A stretch of 64,000 bases of DNA, taken from positions 62,001 to 126,000 of the forward strand of contig CAUEEP010000727.1 of assembly GCA_958450365.1 (NCBI GenBank), written 5' to 3'. The notes beneath the pieces were generated by a model that had not been told where the DNA came from, ran no database searches, and saw nothing but the letters and a program-made list of their open reading frames with translations. Position numbers and translations under genes: made by a program. Positions 35,395 to 45,375 of this stretch are shown here, one piece after another. The first letter of the stretch is position 1. Each line of letters opens with the position of its first letter. This stretch comes from Mesorhabditis belari. Taxonomy: Eukaryota; Nematoda; Chromadorea; Rhabditida; Rhabditidae.

Positions 35395-35700
35395 GAACAC
35401 GTTTTCGCAGAAATCATTGACTCTGTTCACTAAAAGTGAACAGATTAATGGATCACAGTTGAAAATCCAGGAGAATGGCTATCCAACTCGCCGGATTCGA
35501 ATGTTTTGGATAACAGTATTTGGTCGATCTTGCAGTCCAAAACTTGTTACAAGCCTCCCACATTAATTCAGTCTTTGAAGGAAGATTTAGAGAAAGCTTA
35601 GGACGACACTGTTATGGAGATCATCAAAAAGGCCATGAATAACTTTCGGAAATGACTACAAAAATGTATTCAAGCTAAAGGAGGAGACTTTGAAGAATAG
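35395..35700 (+). pseudogene. Tc1/mariner-superfamily transposase C-terminal fragment
   Basis: Decayed frame reading NSPDSNVLDNSIWSILQSK then TLIQSLKEDLEKA-stop-DDTVMEIIKKAMNNFRK-stop-LQKCIQAKGGDFEE. The SPD..xLD..IWSIL and final KGGxxE pattern is that of DD37D/maT-like mariner relatives. Several stops, no ends found. Confidence 0.7.
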
Positions 35701-35894
35701 TGTTATATTTTGGTTATGTTCAATGATTGTTAAATGTTATGCTCAATGATTGTTATGTTCAATGATTCTTTTCTTTGGCTTTCTTCCCGCGAAATATCAA
35801 AAGAGTTATTAGTTGATCATTTAACAATACTCGAACATTTGCATAAACTTTGGTTTAAATAGAAATTAGGGACATTCCGATGACCACCGTTTAA

Positions 35895-36035
35895 AATCCT
35901 TGTGTTAAATGGCTTGGATGTAGTCTAGAGTTCGTTGGTTGGCTAGTTTAACAATCGAATCAATGTGTTAAATGGCTTAGATGTAGTCTGGAGTTCGTTG
36001 GTTGGCTAGTTTAACAATTGAATCAATGAACATCA
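35895..36035 (-). repeat. Two decayed partial copies of the sulfotransferase last exon
   Basis: TGGCTTGGATGTAGTCTAGA and TGGCTTAGATGTAGTCTGGA followed by GTTCGTTGGTTGGCTAG are two direct copies of the end of the neighbouring last exon (TGGCTTGGATGTAATCTAGA at about 36142). They carry stops and are downstream of the real stop codon. Confidence 0.8.
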
Positions 36036-36103
36036 AATAAGCTGTTCCGAACAAGCTGTTGACGTTTTGCATTTTTTTTTGTTCAAAAAATTGTTCTCTT
36101 TTA

Positions 36104-39100
36104 TTAATGTTTATTGAATAATTTAAAATCCTCGTGATAAATGGCTTGGATGTAATCTAGAGTTTGTTGATTGGCTAGAACTTTTTGCTTCAACTTTCGA
36201 CTTCGTGATGAGTTGTTTTTCGAGTTGACAGTGGTGGATTTAAGAACGTGATGAAGGGCCTAGAAAAAAGATTATTCTAAATAAGTTAACGAGAACAATA
36301 CTTTAGAACAAACAAAAGAATACTAAAGAACAAACAAACAACAACAACAAAGGACTTTTTTTGTTTGAACTGGTAGTACAGTACAGTACAAGTACCTCTA
36401 AGCGATTGTAGTGATTATTGTTGGTTTAGATATAATCTTTATTACAGCGATAATAGTTGGTTGGTTGGTTGGTTCAGTGGTTTGAGATTGGGAGAATATG
36501 TGAATATCACTAGAGTAGAGACACTCCACGGCACACGTCGGCAGCTCGTTCACATTGCTTTTATACGGAACTCAGGCGTTGGTCTCGTCTTGCACACAAT
36601 GGAGTTGAACGGATAGCGACGCATATTAAATCTCGCACAATAGGCGTTCGTCCACATAGGTGCCTAGCTGGCCATTGCCTAGCTGGCCATTGCCTAGCTG
36701 GCCATTGCCTAGCTGGCCATTGCCTAGCTGGCCATTGCCTAGCTGGCCATTGCCTAGCTGGCCATTGCCTAGCTGGCCATTGCCTAGCTGGCCATTGCCT
36801 AGCTGGCCATTGCCTAGCTGGCCATTGCCTAGCTGGCCATTGCCTAGCTGGCCATTGCCTAGCTGGCCATTGCCTAGCTGGCCATTTCCATACGTGGCGA
36901 TCTCGATCACGAGATCGTCACGACAGCGATTAATCTCGAAATAATGATATTCATAACTTTTAAATGTTGACACTACTTTTGATCAACATCTATAAAGTTT
37001 TCTCTTTTTCCTTTAGCCAAATCATTTACTTAAAATCTATATTTAAACAGCTTGTTAGACGCAGCTATCAGCTTGTTTAAATTACAAATTCCGTAATCAT
37101 TCTAATAGAAGCCCCAGTCGCAATTACCACAGCTACTGATGGCTCTGAAGATGGTATCATTCATTGCTTCAAAAAAGAAGGACCGATTCCTGAAGGCGCA
37201 ACACTTCTCGCCAATGCTCGTCTCGAACAATCGATCAAAGGAGTAGAGTCGCGTAGTCTACCAACGTTTTGCAAAGTCAATAAAGTCAATTTTCCCAGCC
37301 CCTAGCGCTTTTTTCAATTATGGTTCCAAAAAATACTAGATTAAAAAATCTATCATTTGACATCAAAACACACACATTGTATCATAAAGGAACACGGAGA
37401 ACGAAGCGTGTAAAGTTAGACTACACGGCAATACCCCTGCACCCACCTTGTATCATAAAGGAAAGCGAAGAACGGAGCGTGTAAAGTTAGACTACACGGC
37501 AATACCCCTGCACCCACCTTGTATCATAAAGGAAAGCGAAGAACGAAGCGTGTAAAGTTAGACTACACGGCAATACCCCTGCACCCACCTTGTTCGCAAC
37601 ATTTGTCGGTATTTTTGCCTTCTTGAACACTCTCATCATTTCTCGTCTCATTTTTCGCTTATTATGAGTGAAATGGATGATTTCAATCGGTTCTTTGAAA
37701 GCATTACAATAACTAAAAGCAAAATTTTCGAATTTCTTTCCAAAACTAATAAACCTTGACTGTGGGAAAGCATGATGATTCAACGTTTTTGCGATTTTTC
37801 CTTTTAGCTTTAGGTTCTTCTTTCGAATCTCGTAGATCCACCGGGCGAATCCGTGAATGTCACGATTTTGGCAAATTTTGAGAGAACTAAAAGAGAGTTT
37901 TACTTTCCGTTGCTCGAAATTCTTTCACTTTTATATTTACTTTCATGCTTTGAAAGTACTTTTTTAAAAAATACGAGGGTGGCTACTCTGCGCCAAGTTT
38001 TTTGCGCAACAGGGCCATTTGCGTAACTGGGTCCTTTGCGCAACTAGGTCTTTCGCGCAACTCACCATAACTTCCTTCCAAGTCGGCCAATCTTTATGAT
38101 TTTGGTGTCATTTTGTAGATCTCAATAAGTGCAACAAAATGAAACCAAAATCATAAAGATTGGCCGACTTGGAAGGAAGTTATGGCGAGTTGCGCAAATG
38201 ATCCAGTTACGCAAATGACCCAATTGCGCAAAAAATTTGGCACAAAGTAGCCACCCCCAAAAATACTTTAAAAATACCGTATTTACTCTATTAGTGGGGT
38301 CCCCCACTATTTTTTCAATCCCCTTCCAGACGACCCCACTCTTAGAGAAATTAAAAGAACATAAAACCAAAGTTTTAAATTGAAAAGATATCAATTTTTC
38401 TCCGAAATTCTTGACAAAACAAGTTTGGCTTCATATTTTATTTAGCTTTAACCGTAACAAAACATTAACAAACAGTAAAAGAACTAATCCAAGAGATCAA
38501 CAATTGATGTATCACTTTCGTTACCAATATCTTCTTCCAATTCGAGAGGACCCCACTATTTTTTCAACCCCCCTCCAGACGACCCCACTATTAGAGAGGA
38601 CCCCACTAATAGAGTAAATACGGTACTTTTAAAGTACTTTCACTTTAATATCTTTTAATGAATATCTCTTAGTTTAGTGGAGAAAATTCAAAGAAATAGG
38701 CAGTTACGGAGCGCCGCTCCGATTCTGCGTCAATTTTTCCGTAGCTGCCTCTTTTATTTGAAATTTCTCACGAAACTAGAAGCTATTCAGCTGAAAGTAT
38801 ATCACTCACTCACAAAAATGTCCATACAATGAAACAAAACGATCGATTGGATGGCGAATGATCGTGAATTTAATAGGAAATATGGGGCGAGACCATTTTG
38901 AGACAAAGCGATTTCGGTAGAGATTGTTTTTAGTGCATTCACTGGAAAATTTCATCTACAATCGTCTAGAATTCATCCACAATTGTCTAGAATTCATCTA
39001 CAATAGTCTACAATAATCTACATTCATCCACAATTGTCTAGAATTCATCTACAATAGTCTACAATAATCTACATTCATCTACAATTGTCTACATTCATCT

Positions 39101-41107
39101 ACAATAGTCTACAATAATCTACATTCATCCACAATTGTCTAGAATTCATCTACAATATTCTACATTCATCTACAATTGTCTACATTCATCTACAATAGTC
39201 TACATCCATCTACAATAATCTACATTCATCTACAATATTCTACACTCATCTACAATAGTCTACAATAATCTACATTCATCTACAATTGTCTACATTCATC
39301 TACAATAGTCTACAATAATCTACATTCATCCACAATTGTCTAGAATTCATCTACAATATTCTACATTCATCTACAATTGTCTAGAATTCATCTACAATAA
39401 TCTACATCCATCTACAATAATCTACATCCATCTACAATATTCTACACTCATCTACAATATCTAATAATAGATTCACAGTTTTCAAATAACTTATACCATT
39501 TTCATCATCAATTGAATCTTTTTCCAGAATACTTTCCTACAAACGGCTTCTCTTTTACGGTGTGTTCTTGCTGTACAAAAGCTTAGCGCCTAAACGAATC
39601 CTTTCTGGCACAATAAAAAGGGGGAGATTGATTGGAAAGTGCTCTTTTGTTTCTTGTTTCTGGATTAGTTGCTTTCTTTTTTGTTCAATCAGTAAAAAGT
39701 TTTTCATTCCATCAATTGAAAAGATTAAATTTGTAACGAAAACATTTGCCGCTTCTTTTTTGCCGTTAGCAAAAGGTTTTTCATCTTTTTTTTTCTCAGC
39801 ATAAACCCTTCAATTTTGACTATTTAAATTATCATTCGATACAGAATAAAATAGCGCATCGAATGCGCACCAAGAACATGAACTCAGTTAAATTTAAAAG
39901 TTATTCAATGAATTTTAAAGTTACTGAATGAATTTGAAAGTTATTGTTAACTATTTTAAATCCTCAATATATAAGCTCGATCTTGTAGCTCTGTCAATTT
40001 TAAATTAATTTTTAATATCATATATACACGTGTCTAATTGTAGTTGTGTTTGTATATCAATTATCTTTCTTCGTCTACGCTGTTCAATCTGTTTGCATTG
40101 TCACTTTTCCTTGTCGGATAAAGTATATATATATATATTGAATGAATTTTAAAGTTATTGAATGAATTTTAAAGTTACTGAATGAATTTTAAAGTTATTT
40201 AATGAATTTTAAAGTTATTGAATGAATTTAAAACGTTATTGAATGAATTTTAAAGTTATTTAATGAATTGGAAAGTGATTCAATGAATTTTGACTATTTA
40301 AACTATCATTCGATACAGAATAAAATAGCGCATCGAATGCGCACCAAGAACATGAACTCAGTTAAATTTAAAAGTTATTGAATGAATTTTAAAGTTATTC
40401 AATGAATTTTAAAGTTATTGAATGAATTTTAAAGTTATTCAATGAATTTAAAAAGTTGTTTCCACTCACTTCTCCCCAATGATCGTTTTTGAGAAGTGCT
40501 GTCTATAGGGAATTGCCTTGTAATCCCTCAAAACATCACAAAGAATGCCTCCAGTTATTGTTGATCCCGTTTTTGGGATCCCACAAAAATCAAGTCCAAA
40601 ATCGGTGTCATGCTAAAGAAAAAAAATCATTTCAATTTTTCAACAAAACCTATAAAACAAACCCATTGATTAAATTTGATGAAATGAATTGGATTTGGAA
40701 GATTTTTCACTGAAATTTGTGAAATTTAATAAATCTAGAGATTGAAGAGAGTTTTTAAACTATTGCAAAAAAAAGTTGAAGTTGATTTTTGGTCCGATTT
40801 TTGGTTCAAAAAGTTGTCCGGAAGTTGGAGTTGATTTTTCAATAAAAAACCCCCACCAGCTGATGCGAATTTCATCGCGAAAAGAAAAGCAATCGATCGT
40901 ATGAGCATTGTTTTAAGTAAAATTTCAAATTAAACAATGAAACGATGAAACAATTCGTTGCAGAGAGTGACTCTACCCTAATTTTTTTTCAAATTCTTTC
41001 GATTCATCAAATCTTCATCACACATCACATTGTCTTTCTGGTTTCTCGAGCGGATTTCAGTTTTCTTTCTTGTTTTCTTTGTTTTTTGGATAAGAACAAA
41101 CGGAACT
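36104..41107 (-). CDS. Carbohydrate sulfotransferase (Sulfotransfer_2 family)
   Basis: Golgi-type enzyme that transfers sulfate from PAPS to a glycan, of the family that includes chondroitin and HNK-1 sulfotransferases. Minus-strand exons: 41029-41107 (tentative), 40470-40612, 38810-38941, 37589-37886, 36104-36259 (TAA 36104-36106). The last four join in phase: 47, 43, 99 and 51 codons plus split codons. The 5'-phosphosulfate loop is [12 protein letters not shown]; the 3'-phosphate loop is [22 protein letters not shown] and the C-terminal [14 protein letters not shown] match the family's usual ends. A cysteine pair (FCD...KIC) follows the second motif. The start and the expected N-terminal membrane anchor were not found; exon 41029-41107 ([11 protein letters not shown]) fits only by phase. 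Introns carry minisatellites, palindromic elements and an LTR-like block. Diverges from the trh-1-like gene. Confidence 0.85.
36360..36970 (-). other. LTR-like block with an embedded minisatellite
   Basis: Read on the minus strand it begins TGTCAACATT, contains the 15-base array below, a TATAAAAG box near 36560, and an AATAAAG signal near 36440, and ends near a TACTGTACTGTACT run. This order (promoter then polyadenylation signal) suggests a solo LTR, but I found no target duplication or sister copy. Confidence 0.3.
36661..36886. repeat. GCCTAGCTGGCCATT 15-base array, about 15 perfect copies
   Basis: The copies are essentially identical, which indicates recent expansion. The minus strand reads (Gly-Gln-Leu-Gly-Asn)n with open flanks giving a 115-codon frame; the plus strand reads (Pro-Ser-Trp-Pro-Leu)n. 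It lies in the last intron of the sulfotransferase, and I do not call it coding. Confidence 0.97.
37100..37306 (+). other. Orphan coding-like segment
   Basis: Plus-strand frame from a TAA near 37075 to TAG at 37304-37306 with strong coding-type codon pattern, reading for example [19 protein letters not shown] and [18 protein letters not shown]. It lies antisense inside the last sulfotransferase intron and has no start or clear donor. It may be a retro-copied gene fragment or an exon of an unknown gene. Confidence 0.35.
37378..37590. repeat. 71-base minisatellite, three copies
   Basis: Unit contains TTGTATCATAAAGGAAAGCG, AAGAACGAAGCGTGTAAAGT and ACCCCTGCACCCACC. The array ends exactly at the donor of the sulfotransferase exon 37589-37886, so the exon boundary sequence (CACCCACCTTG) has been copied along with it. 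Confidence 0.95.
37975..38265. mobile_element. Palindromic element, TTGCGCAA arms
   Basis: About 290 bases; inverted arms hold GGGTGGCTACT, TTGCGCAACT and ATAACTTCCTTCCAAGTCGG plus CCAATCTTTATGATTTTGGT. Lies in a sulfotransferase intron. Confidence 0.9.
38275..38634. mobile_element. Palindromic MITE, TACCGTATTTACTCTATTAG family
   Basis: Ends TACCGTATTTACTCTATTAG and AATAGAGTAAATACGGTA. Inner GGGGTCCCCCACTATTTTTTC is repeated in direct and inverted forms. Different inner sequence from the GTGCACC family but the same outer bases. Confidence 0.9.
38690..38765. repeat. Short inverted repeat
   Basis: AGGCAGTTACGGA faces TCCGTAGCTGCCT around a central GAGCGCCGCTC hairpin. Confidence 0.75.
38945..39462. 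repeat. ATTCATCTACAATAGTCTAC array
   Basis: Long irregular array of CATCTACAAT and AGTCTACAAT/ATCTAC units, in a sulfotransferase intron. Confidence 0.95.
39815..40450. repeat. ATGAATTTTAAAGTTATTGA array with a duplicated 85-base block
   Basis: The 20-base unit TTGAATGAATTTTAAAGTTA runs on both sides of the 39949-40138 element. A unique block with GCGCATCGAATGCGCACCAA (ATGCGC/GCGCAT inverted) is present twice, at 39840-39895 and 40310-40372. Confidence 0.95.
39949..40138. mobile_element. Dispersed 190-base element with (TA)n tail, copy 2
   Basis: Near-identical to 34967-35158, including GTTTGTATATCAATTATC and the (TA)n end, again inside an unrelated tandem array. Confidence 0.75.
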
Positions 41108-41214
41108 CTGAAAATGATGGCGGAAAAGACTCAAAATCTATGTGAATGAGTGGGAAAATGGGGAAAAACGTACGAAAATTGAATGTTTAAAAGGAAAAGT
41201 GTGCTGAAGATGAA

Positions 41215-41412
41215 AGAGATCAATGAAAAGATCATTAGAGAAAGATCATTAGAAAGAAGATCATTAGAAGAAAGATCAGTGAAAAGATCATTAGAGAAAG
41301 ATCATTAGAAAGAAGATCATTAGAGAAAGATCATTAGAAAGAAGATCATTAGAAGAAAGATCAATGAAAAGATCATTAGAAAAAAGATCATTAGAGAAAA
41401 GATCAATGACAT
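41215..41412. repeat. GATCATTAGAAAGAA array
   Basis: Irregular units of AAGATCATTAGAGA and AAGATCAATGAA. Related by complement to the ATGATCTTTTCTCTA array at 41925-42130. Confidence 0.95.
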
Positions 41413-41419
41413 CAAATCT

Positions 41420-41920
41420 AAGCACTGTCTAGGAAATTAACGATCATTTAATTGAAACGGTCGATCGATCCAGATGATAAAGAAATCACGAATTGTTACG
41501 AGAAGCACAACAATGTGATCTCCTCCGAAGAAGTAATGTTTTTTTTTGATTGAAAAGACATTGAAGGGTTATTAATTTTTACGAATTTTTAGAGTTTTAA
41601 TTAAAAAAGAAAAATTTTTTTTACTTTAAAAAAACAAAATTTTTTTTTTTTTTTTTTTGGTTTTGTGTTTTTTTTTTTTTTTTTAATTTTTTAAATTTAT
41701 ATTTAAAAAATGAACCTTCAAAATGTCACTACTCCTTTAAAAAGTCTCTTTTAACAGATTAGAAAATGACAAACTATTTTTAACAAATAATTTAACTCTA
41801 TTTTTTCATTTAAATATGCAAATATTCAAATGCAAATTATGAAAAGCTGAATTAATTTAGAAATGTAACTCTGAAATTGAAAAGTGCCTGGAAGTGCTTG
41901 GAAGTGCTTGGATTTGATTT
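41420..41920. other. Spacer with poly-T runs
   Basis: 41435-41540 has GC-richer sequence (a possible plus-strand frame SIDPDDKEITNCYEKHNN, no acceptor). 41570-41710 is very AT-rich with T runs of 14-18. No gene called. Confidence 0.3.
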
Positions 41921-41924
41921 CATT

Positions 41925-42130
41925 GATCTTTTCTCTAATGATCTTTTCTCTAATGATCTTTTCTCTAATGATCATTAGCTTTTGCGAGAAAGCTCAGTTG
42001 AAACTAGGAAAGATCAAAAACGTATGCGCCGCGAGGACTCGAACCCGCAACCTCTCACTTATTCACCAACTGTGCTAACCACTATGATCTTTTCTCTAAT
42101 GATCTTTTCTCTAATAATCCTTTCTCTAAA
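41925..42130. repeat. ATGATCTTTTCTCTA array interrupted by a tRNA-like relic
   Basis: Copies at 41930-41980 and 42085-42125 flank the tRNA-like sequence. The relic's 5' end is replaced by array sequence. Confidence 0.9.
42025..42088 (-). pseudogene. tRNA-like sequence
   Basis: Minus strand reads TAGTGGTTAGCAC (A-box-like) and GCGGGTTCGAGTCC (B-box). The T-stem is imperfect and the 5' acceptor strand is tandem-repeat sequence, so it is a relic. Confidence 0.5.
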
Positions 42131-42494
42131 GAAATTGAAATCAAATGTATAAGAAGATAAAACGCAAGCTTTTTAATGAAAGATTCAAAAAAAACCCTGA
42201 ACACCATCTTAGCAAAGTATTCGATCTAAAATAAACATATGAAAATAAATGCCAATAATGAAAATGAAAGTGATACGAGTGAGAGACGTCAATCCTTCTT
42301 ACGCCTATTTTTCCTTCCACCCACTCTTCAATCAGGTCATCTATTTTCAGATTCATTCTTTTTCATTCTTTTTCTTCCCAAAACCCCACGATCATCATCA
42401 TTGAGCTGTTGATGGCGCAATCAAACACATTTCTTCCATTTTAGAATTCGAAAAGAAGAAAACCTTATTCTAGAGAGTGTAAACGATAGTTGTA

Positions 42495-42680
42495 TCCATT
42501 TTTTGAAAAGGTTTCCTTTTACAGAAAGACAAGAAGAAACGCGATTTTGAGAGACGAGATGGAGGAGAGGGTTGAAGCAGAGTCAGAGTCAGTCCAATCG
42601 TCAGACTCCCATCGTCTTTCCCCTCTAAGCAGAGTGGAGGGGAAAGACGATCCTCTCCTCTCTTCTCTTCAACCTTTCAC
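42495..42680. other. GC-richer island with a perfect hairpin
   Basis: 42611-42625 (ATCGTCTTTCCCCTC) pairs perfectly with 42637-42651 across an 11-base loop. Upstream is a GAGTCAGTCC-type stretch. It lies between the sulfotransferase and trh-1-like genes. Confidence 0.6.
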
Positions 42681-42929
42681 TTTCTGATTATCAAGCGACT
42701 CGTTTATAAGAAGAATGCTCGACTTTCATTGTGGCATTGTGGCATTTTACATTTTTGCGAGCTTTCATCGTTTCTCATGACTCTTAAAGGCGATACCGTA
42801 AGATCTTGTGATTCTAACTATAAGCTTTTAGAATTGCAATCTTCTACAAGATCCAAATTTGTACTTGTACTAGAATTTTCTTTCATTTTTGGTTATAAAC
42901 CGTGTCGAGTTTGATCTGGGTTGATCTTG

Positions 42930-43112
42930 TTGAATGTGGATCTTGTAGAAGATCTTGTAGAAGATCTTCTACCAGATCTTCTACTAGATCTTCTACAAGA
43001 TCTTCTACAAGATCTTCTACCAGATCTTCTACCAGGTCTTCTACCAGATCTTCTACCAGATCTTTTACAAGACCTTCTACAAAATCTTCTACAAGATCTT
43101 CTACAAGCCCAA
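42930..43112. repeat. GATCTTCTAC 9/12-base array
   Basis: Units AGATCTTCTACC and AGATCTTCTACA; the plus strand is an open (Arg-Ser-Ser-Thr)n frame, not a gene. Confidence 0.95.
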
Positions 43113-43369
43113 TATTTGCAGAGTTTGTTCCCTTGAACCTTTGATATCTTGCTCCAGTATCTTGATCTAAGAAGATCTTGAGTTTTTACATGTTTTTACA
43201 GATTCTTGCTTTAAAATGATCAAGGATTATTTCTCACTTAGTTCTGGAAGTTCTGAAAGTTCTGAAAGTTCTAGAAGTGCCAGACCAGCTAAGCATTTCT
43301 TCCTGCTTAGATTGATTGATTAGTTCTCCCCTTCATATCACAAATTGTTCATTTGTTGACACTTAGCAA

Positions 43370-43660
43370 CAATGTGGATCCTCAAAAAGGAAACAAAGTA
43401 ATTCTGATGGGGTTTTCGGATAGAAAAGAGTGAAAGATGGGAAAGAGACGTGGGAATGAACGATCCCTGCTCATCCAGTCTATCCTTTTCCCCTTCTTCA
43501 TCTCATCTTTTCATTCTATCCGCCCCCGTCCCCCATCAAAATAAAGATTCTGAAACAAAAGGGGATTTGAAGCAATAGAACACCACGATAGATGGAATCT
43601 CCTTTCCCCTACCTCTCCTCGAACTTCATCATATCGATATTTCCGTGATGTCTGAGATGT
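43370..43660. other. Island upstream of the neuropeptide gene
   Basis: CpG-containing, pyrimidine-rich segment (TCCGCCCCCGTCCCCCATCA) about 100-350 bases before the trh-1-like acceptor. Likely part of its upstream region; no named site. Confidence 0.35.
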
Positions 43661-43736
43661 TTTGTCCGATTCTCAGCTTATCTTTCTTTCTTTTATAAAT
43701 AATTCTTTTCTTTTTTTCTTTTTCTTGTTATATCAA

Positions 43737-43749
43737 ATATTTCTTTTAG
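43737..43749 (+). promoter_or_regulatory. Probable trans-splice acceptor of the trh-1-like gene
   Basis: ATATTTCTTTTAG ends 10 bases before the ATG at 43760, with no exon upstream, as at nematode spliced-leader addition sites. Confidence 0.7.
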
Positions 43750-43759
43750 CAAATCAGCA

Positions 43760-45375
43760 ATGAACTGGGTCCTCCTGATGGCAGTTTTTGTGGCGGCCGT
43801 TTGTGCCTATGTTCCGATGCCAGATCAAGGGAATGATTGGAGAGTCGCGAAACGAGCTGTCGATCTTTCCGAATATCGTTGGTGCTTAAGAAATTATTGT
43901 ACTTATTGACTATTAGAGTAAGAGGCCTACTAAAAAGTAATAACTGTAACTGGTCTAAAAAGGTCTAAAGGGTCATTGACTTTTCATTAAGTTCATTAAG
44001 CCATTGAGCTATTGAGCATTGAGCCTTAAGCTAGTTCATTAAGCTCAACCATCACACAGTCATTATTCCAGCTGAATCTCTGATTTATGATTTAGTTTTC
44101 CATGGGTATTGTAGAAAAAAAAACAAATTAAGACCGAGTAATCAGAGCTATGGTCTTGAGCCAATGATAGCTCTGATTATTGTCAATGATAAGCTGGCTA
44201 TGTATCCTGTTATGTATCCTGTTATGTATCCTGTTATGTATCCTCTTATGTATCCTGTTATATAAGCCCTTTATTTTCCGCTATTTTCCGAGCTTAATCA
44301 ACTCTTTGGCTTTTGATGCAATCGTAATCCTCTGCAAAAAACGTAGACAACAGGATGTAGATCTTGAATTTCAGCGGGTCTTCAAGTCAAACGAGGACGT
44401 GAACTTTTCGGAAAAAGAAGCAAACTGATCGTCGAGAAGAAAAAAGCACGAGAACTTTTTGGTGAGCAGGAAAAGAAGTTGGAAAAGATATTTGAAAGTG
44501 TTTGAATGGAAATTGAAAATAGAAATTGAAAATAGAAATGAAAATAGGAATGGAAATAGAAATGAAAATAGAAATGAAAATAGGAATCTCTTAATATTAG
44601 AAAAGCAAATAGACTTTATAGGGGGAAAATTTATGTCAAAATTTTGTACTCAATTCTCTCAGAATAGTCAATCAGTAAACTTAGGTAAATCAGTAAACTA
44701 GGCTTAGTCAATCAGTAAACTTTAATTGAAATTAAAACGAGTTATTTAACCAATTAGGCTCTTAAAAAAACACTCATTCAACTAGTATCTAATCCAAATT
44801 TTATTACTAAATACAGTAATCTATATTCTAGACGTTTTTTACGAATAAGATATTCAGGTAAACGATCGGATACCTCATTGGAGGAGATGCCGAGTGAGGA
44901 GTTGGAGATCGAGCTCTTGAATCAAGTCAGTTTATGTTTCTTCTTATAGATCTTTAGTTTTAGATTTTGGCTTTAGATTTTGGCTTTAGATTTGGCTTTA
45001 GATTTAGATAACAAAGATATTAAGATATTGTAAAGTTCAAAGATTCTTTTCCATTGGAATAAGTCGTCAGTCAAATGACTGACTTGAAGAACAGTTTCTG
45101 AGTCAATCGTAATGATTACTGTCTAATGATCGAAGTAATGATTACTGTCTAATGATCGAAGTAATGATTACTGTCTAATGATCGAAGTAATGATTACTGT
45201 CTAATGATTGATTACTGTAGTAGAAGACTGAATCTTTTAAAAGATCTTTGAAAATATCTTTTAAAATATCTTTAGAAAAAACATTGTTAACTTTGATTTG
45301 CATTTCCAGTTGGACTCTCCATTGGGTCGTTTCCGACGTGCACGAACTTCAGAGCTTTTCGGGAAGAGAAGGTGA
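43760..45375 (+). CDS. TRH-like neuropeptide precursor (three ELF-amide peptides)
   Basis: Secreted prohormone processed in neurons to short amidated peptides. Exons 43760-43877, 44375-44461, 44858-44925, 45310-45375; phases agree and sum to 112 codons plus stop. Residues 1-16 are a signal peptide (MNWVLLMAVFVAAVCA). Dibasic-flanked, glycine-amidated peptides are KR-GRELFG-KR (47-52), KKK-ARELFG-KR (64-69, with its Gly codon split by an intron) and RR-ARTSELFG-KRR (102-109), directly before the stop. C. elegans TRH-1 yields GRELF-amide and ANELF-amide, so the first peptide matches and the precursor is a trh-1 orthologue by peptide content. The 23-residue acidic spacer EEMPSEELEIE is typical of such precursors. 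The exon-1 donor (GTTGGT) is weak; another small exon before 44375 is possible. Introns hold a TGTTATGTATCC repeat and an AATAGAAATGA repeat. Confidence 0.9.
44195..44590. repeat. Two small arrays in trh-1-like introns
   Basis: 44198-44258: five copies of TGTTATGTATCC. 44513-44585: AATAGAAATGA/AATAGGAATGG units. Confidence 0.85.
45100..45225. repeat. AATGATTACTGTCTAATGATCGAAGT array
   Basis: Three and a half copies of a 26-base unit in the last intron of the trh-1-like gene. Confidence 0.95.

Noticed and set aside
37102..37300. Minus-strand reading of the orphan segment ([16 protein letters not shown])
   Set aside because: Also open, but the codon pattern is much more gene-like on the plus strand.
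43760..43909. Reading exon 1 of the trh-1-like gene straight through to its own stop (ending CLRNYCTY)
   Set aside because: It would give a 49-residue cysteine peptide, but splicing at 43877 leads in phase to three ELF-amide peptides.
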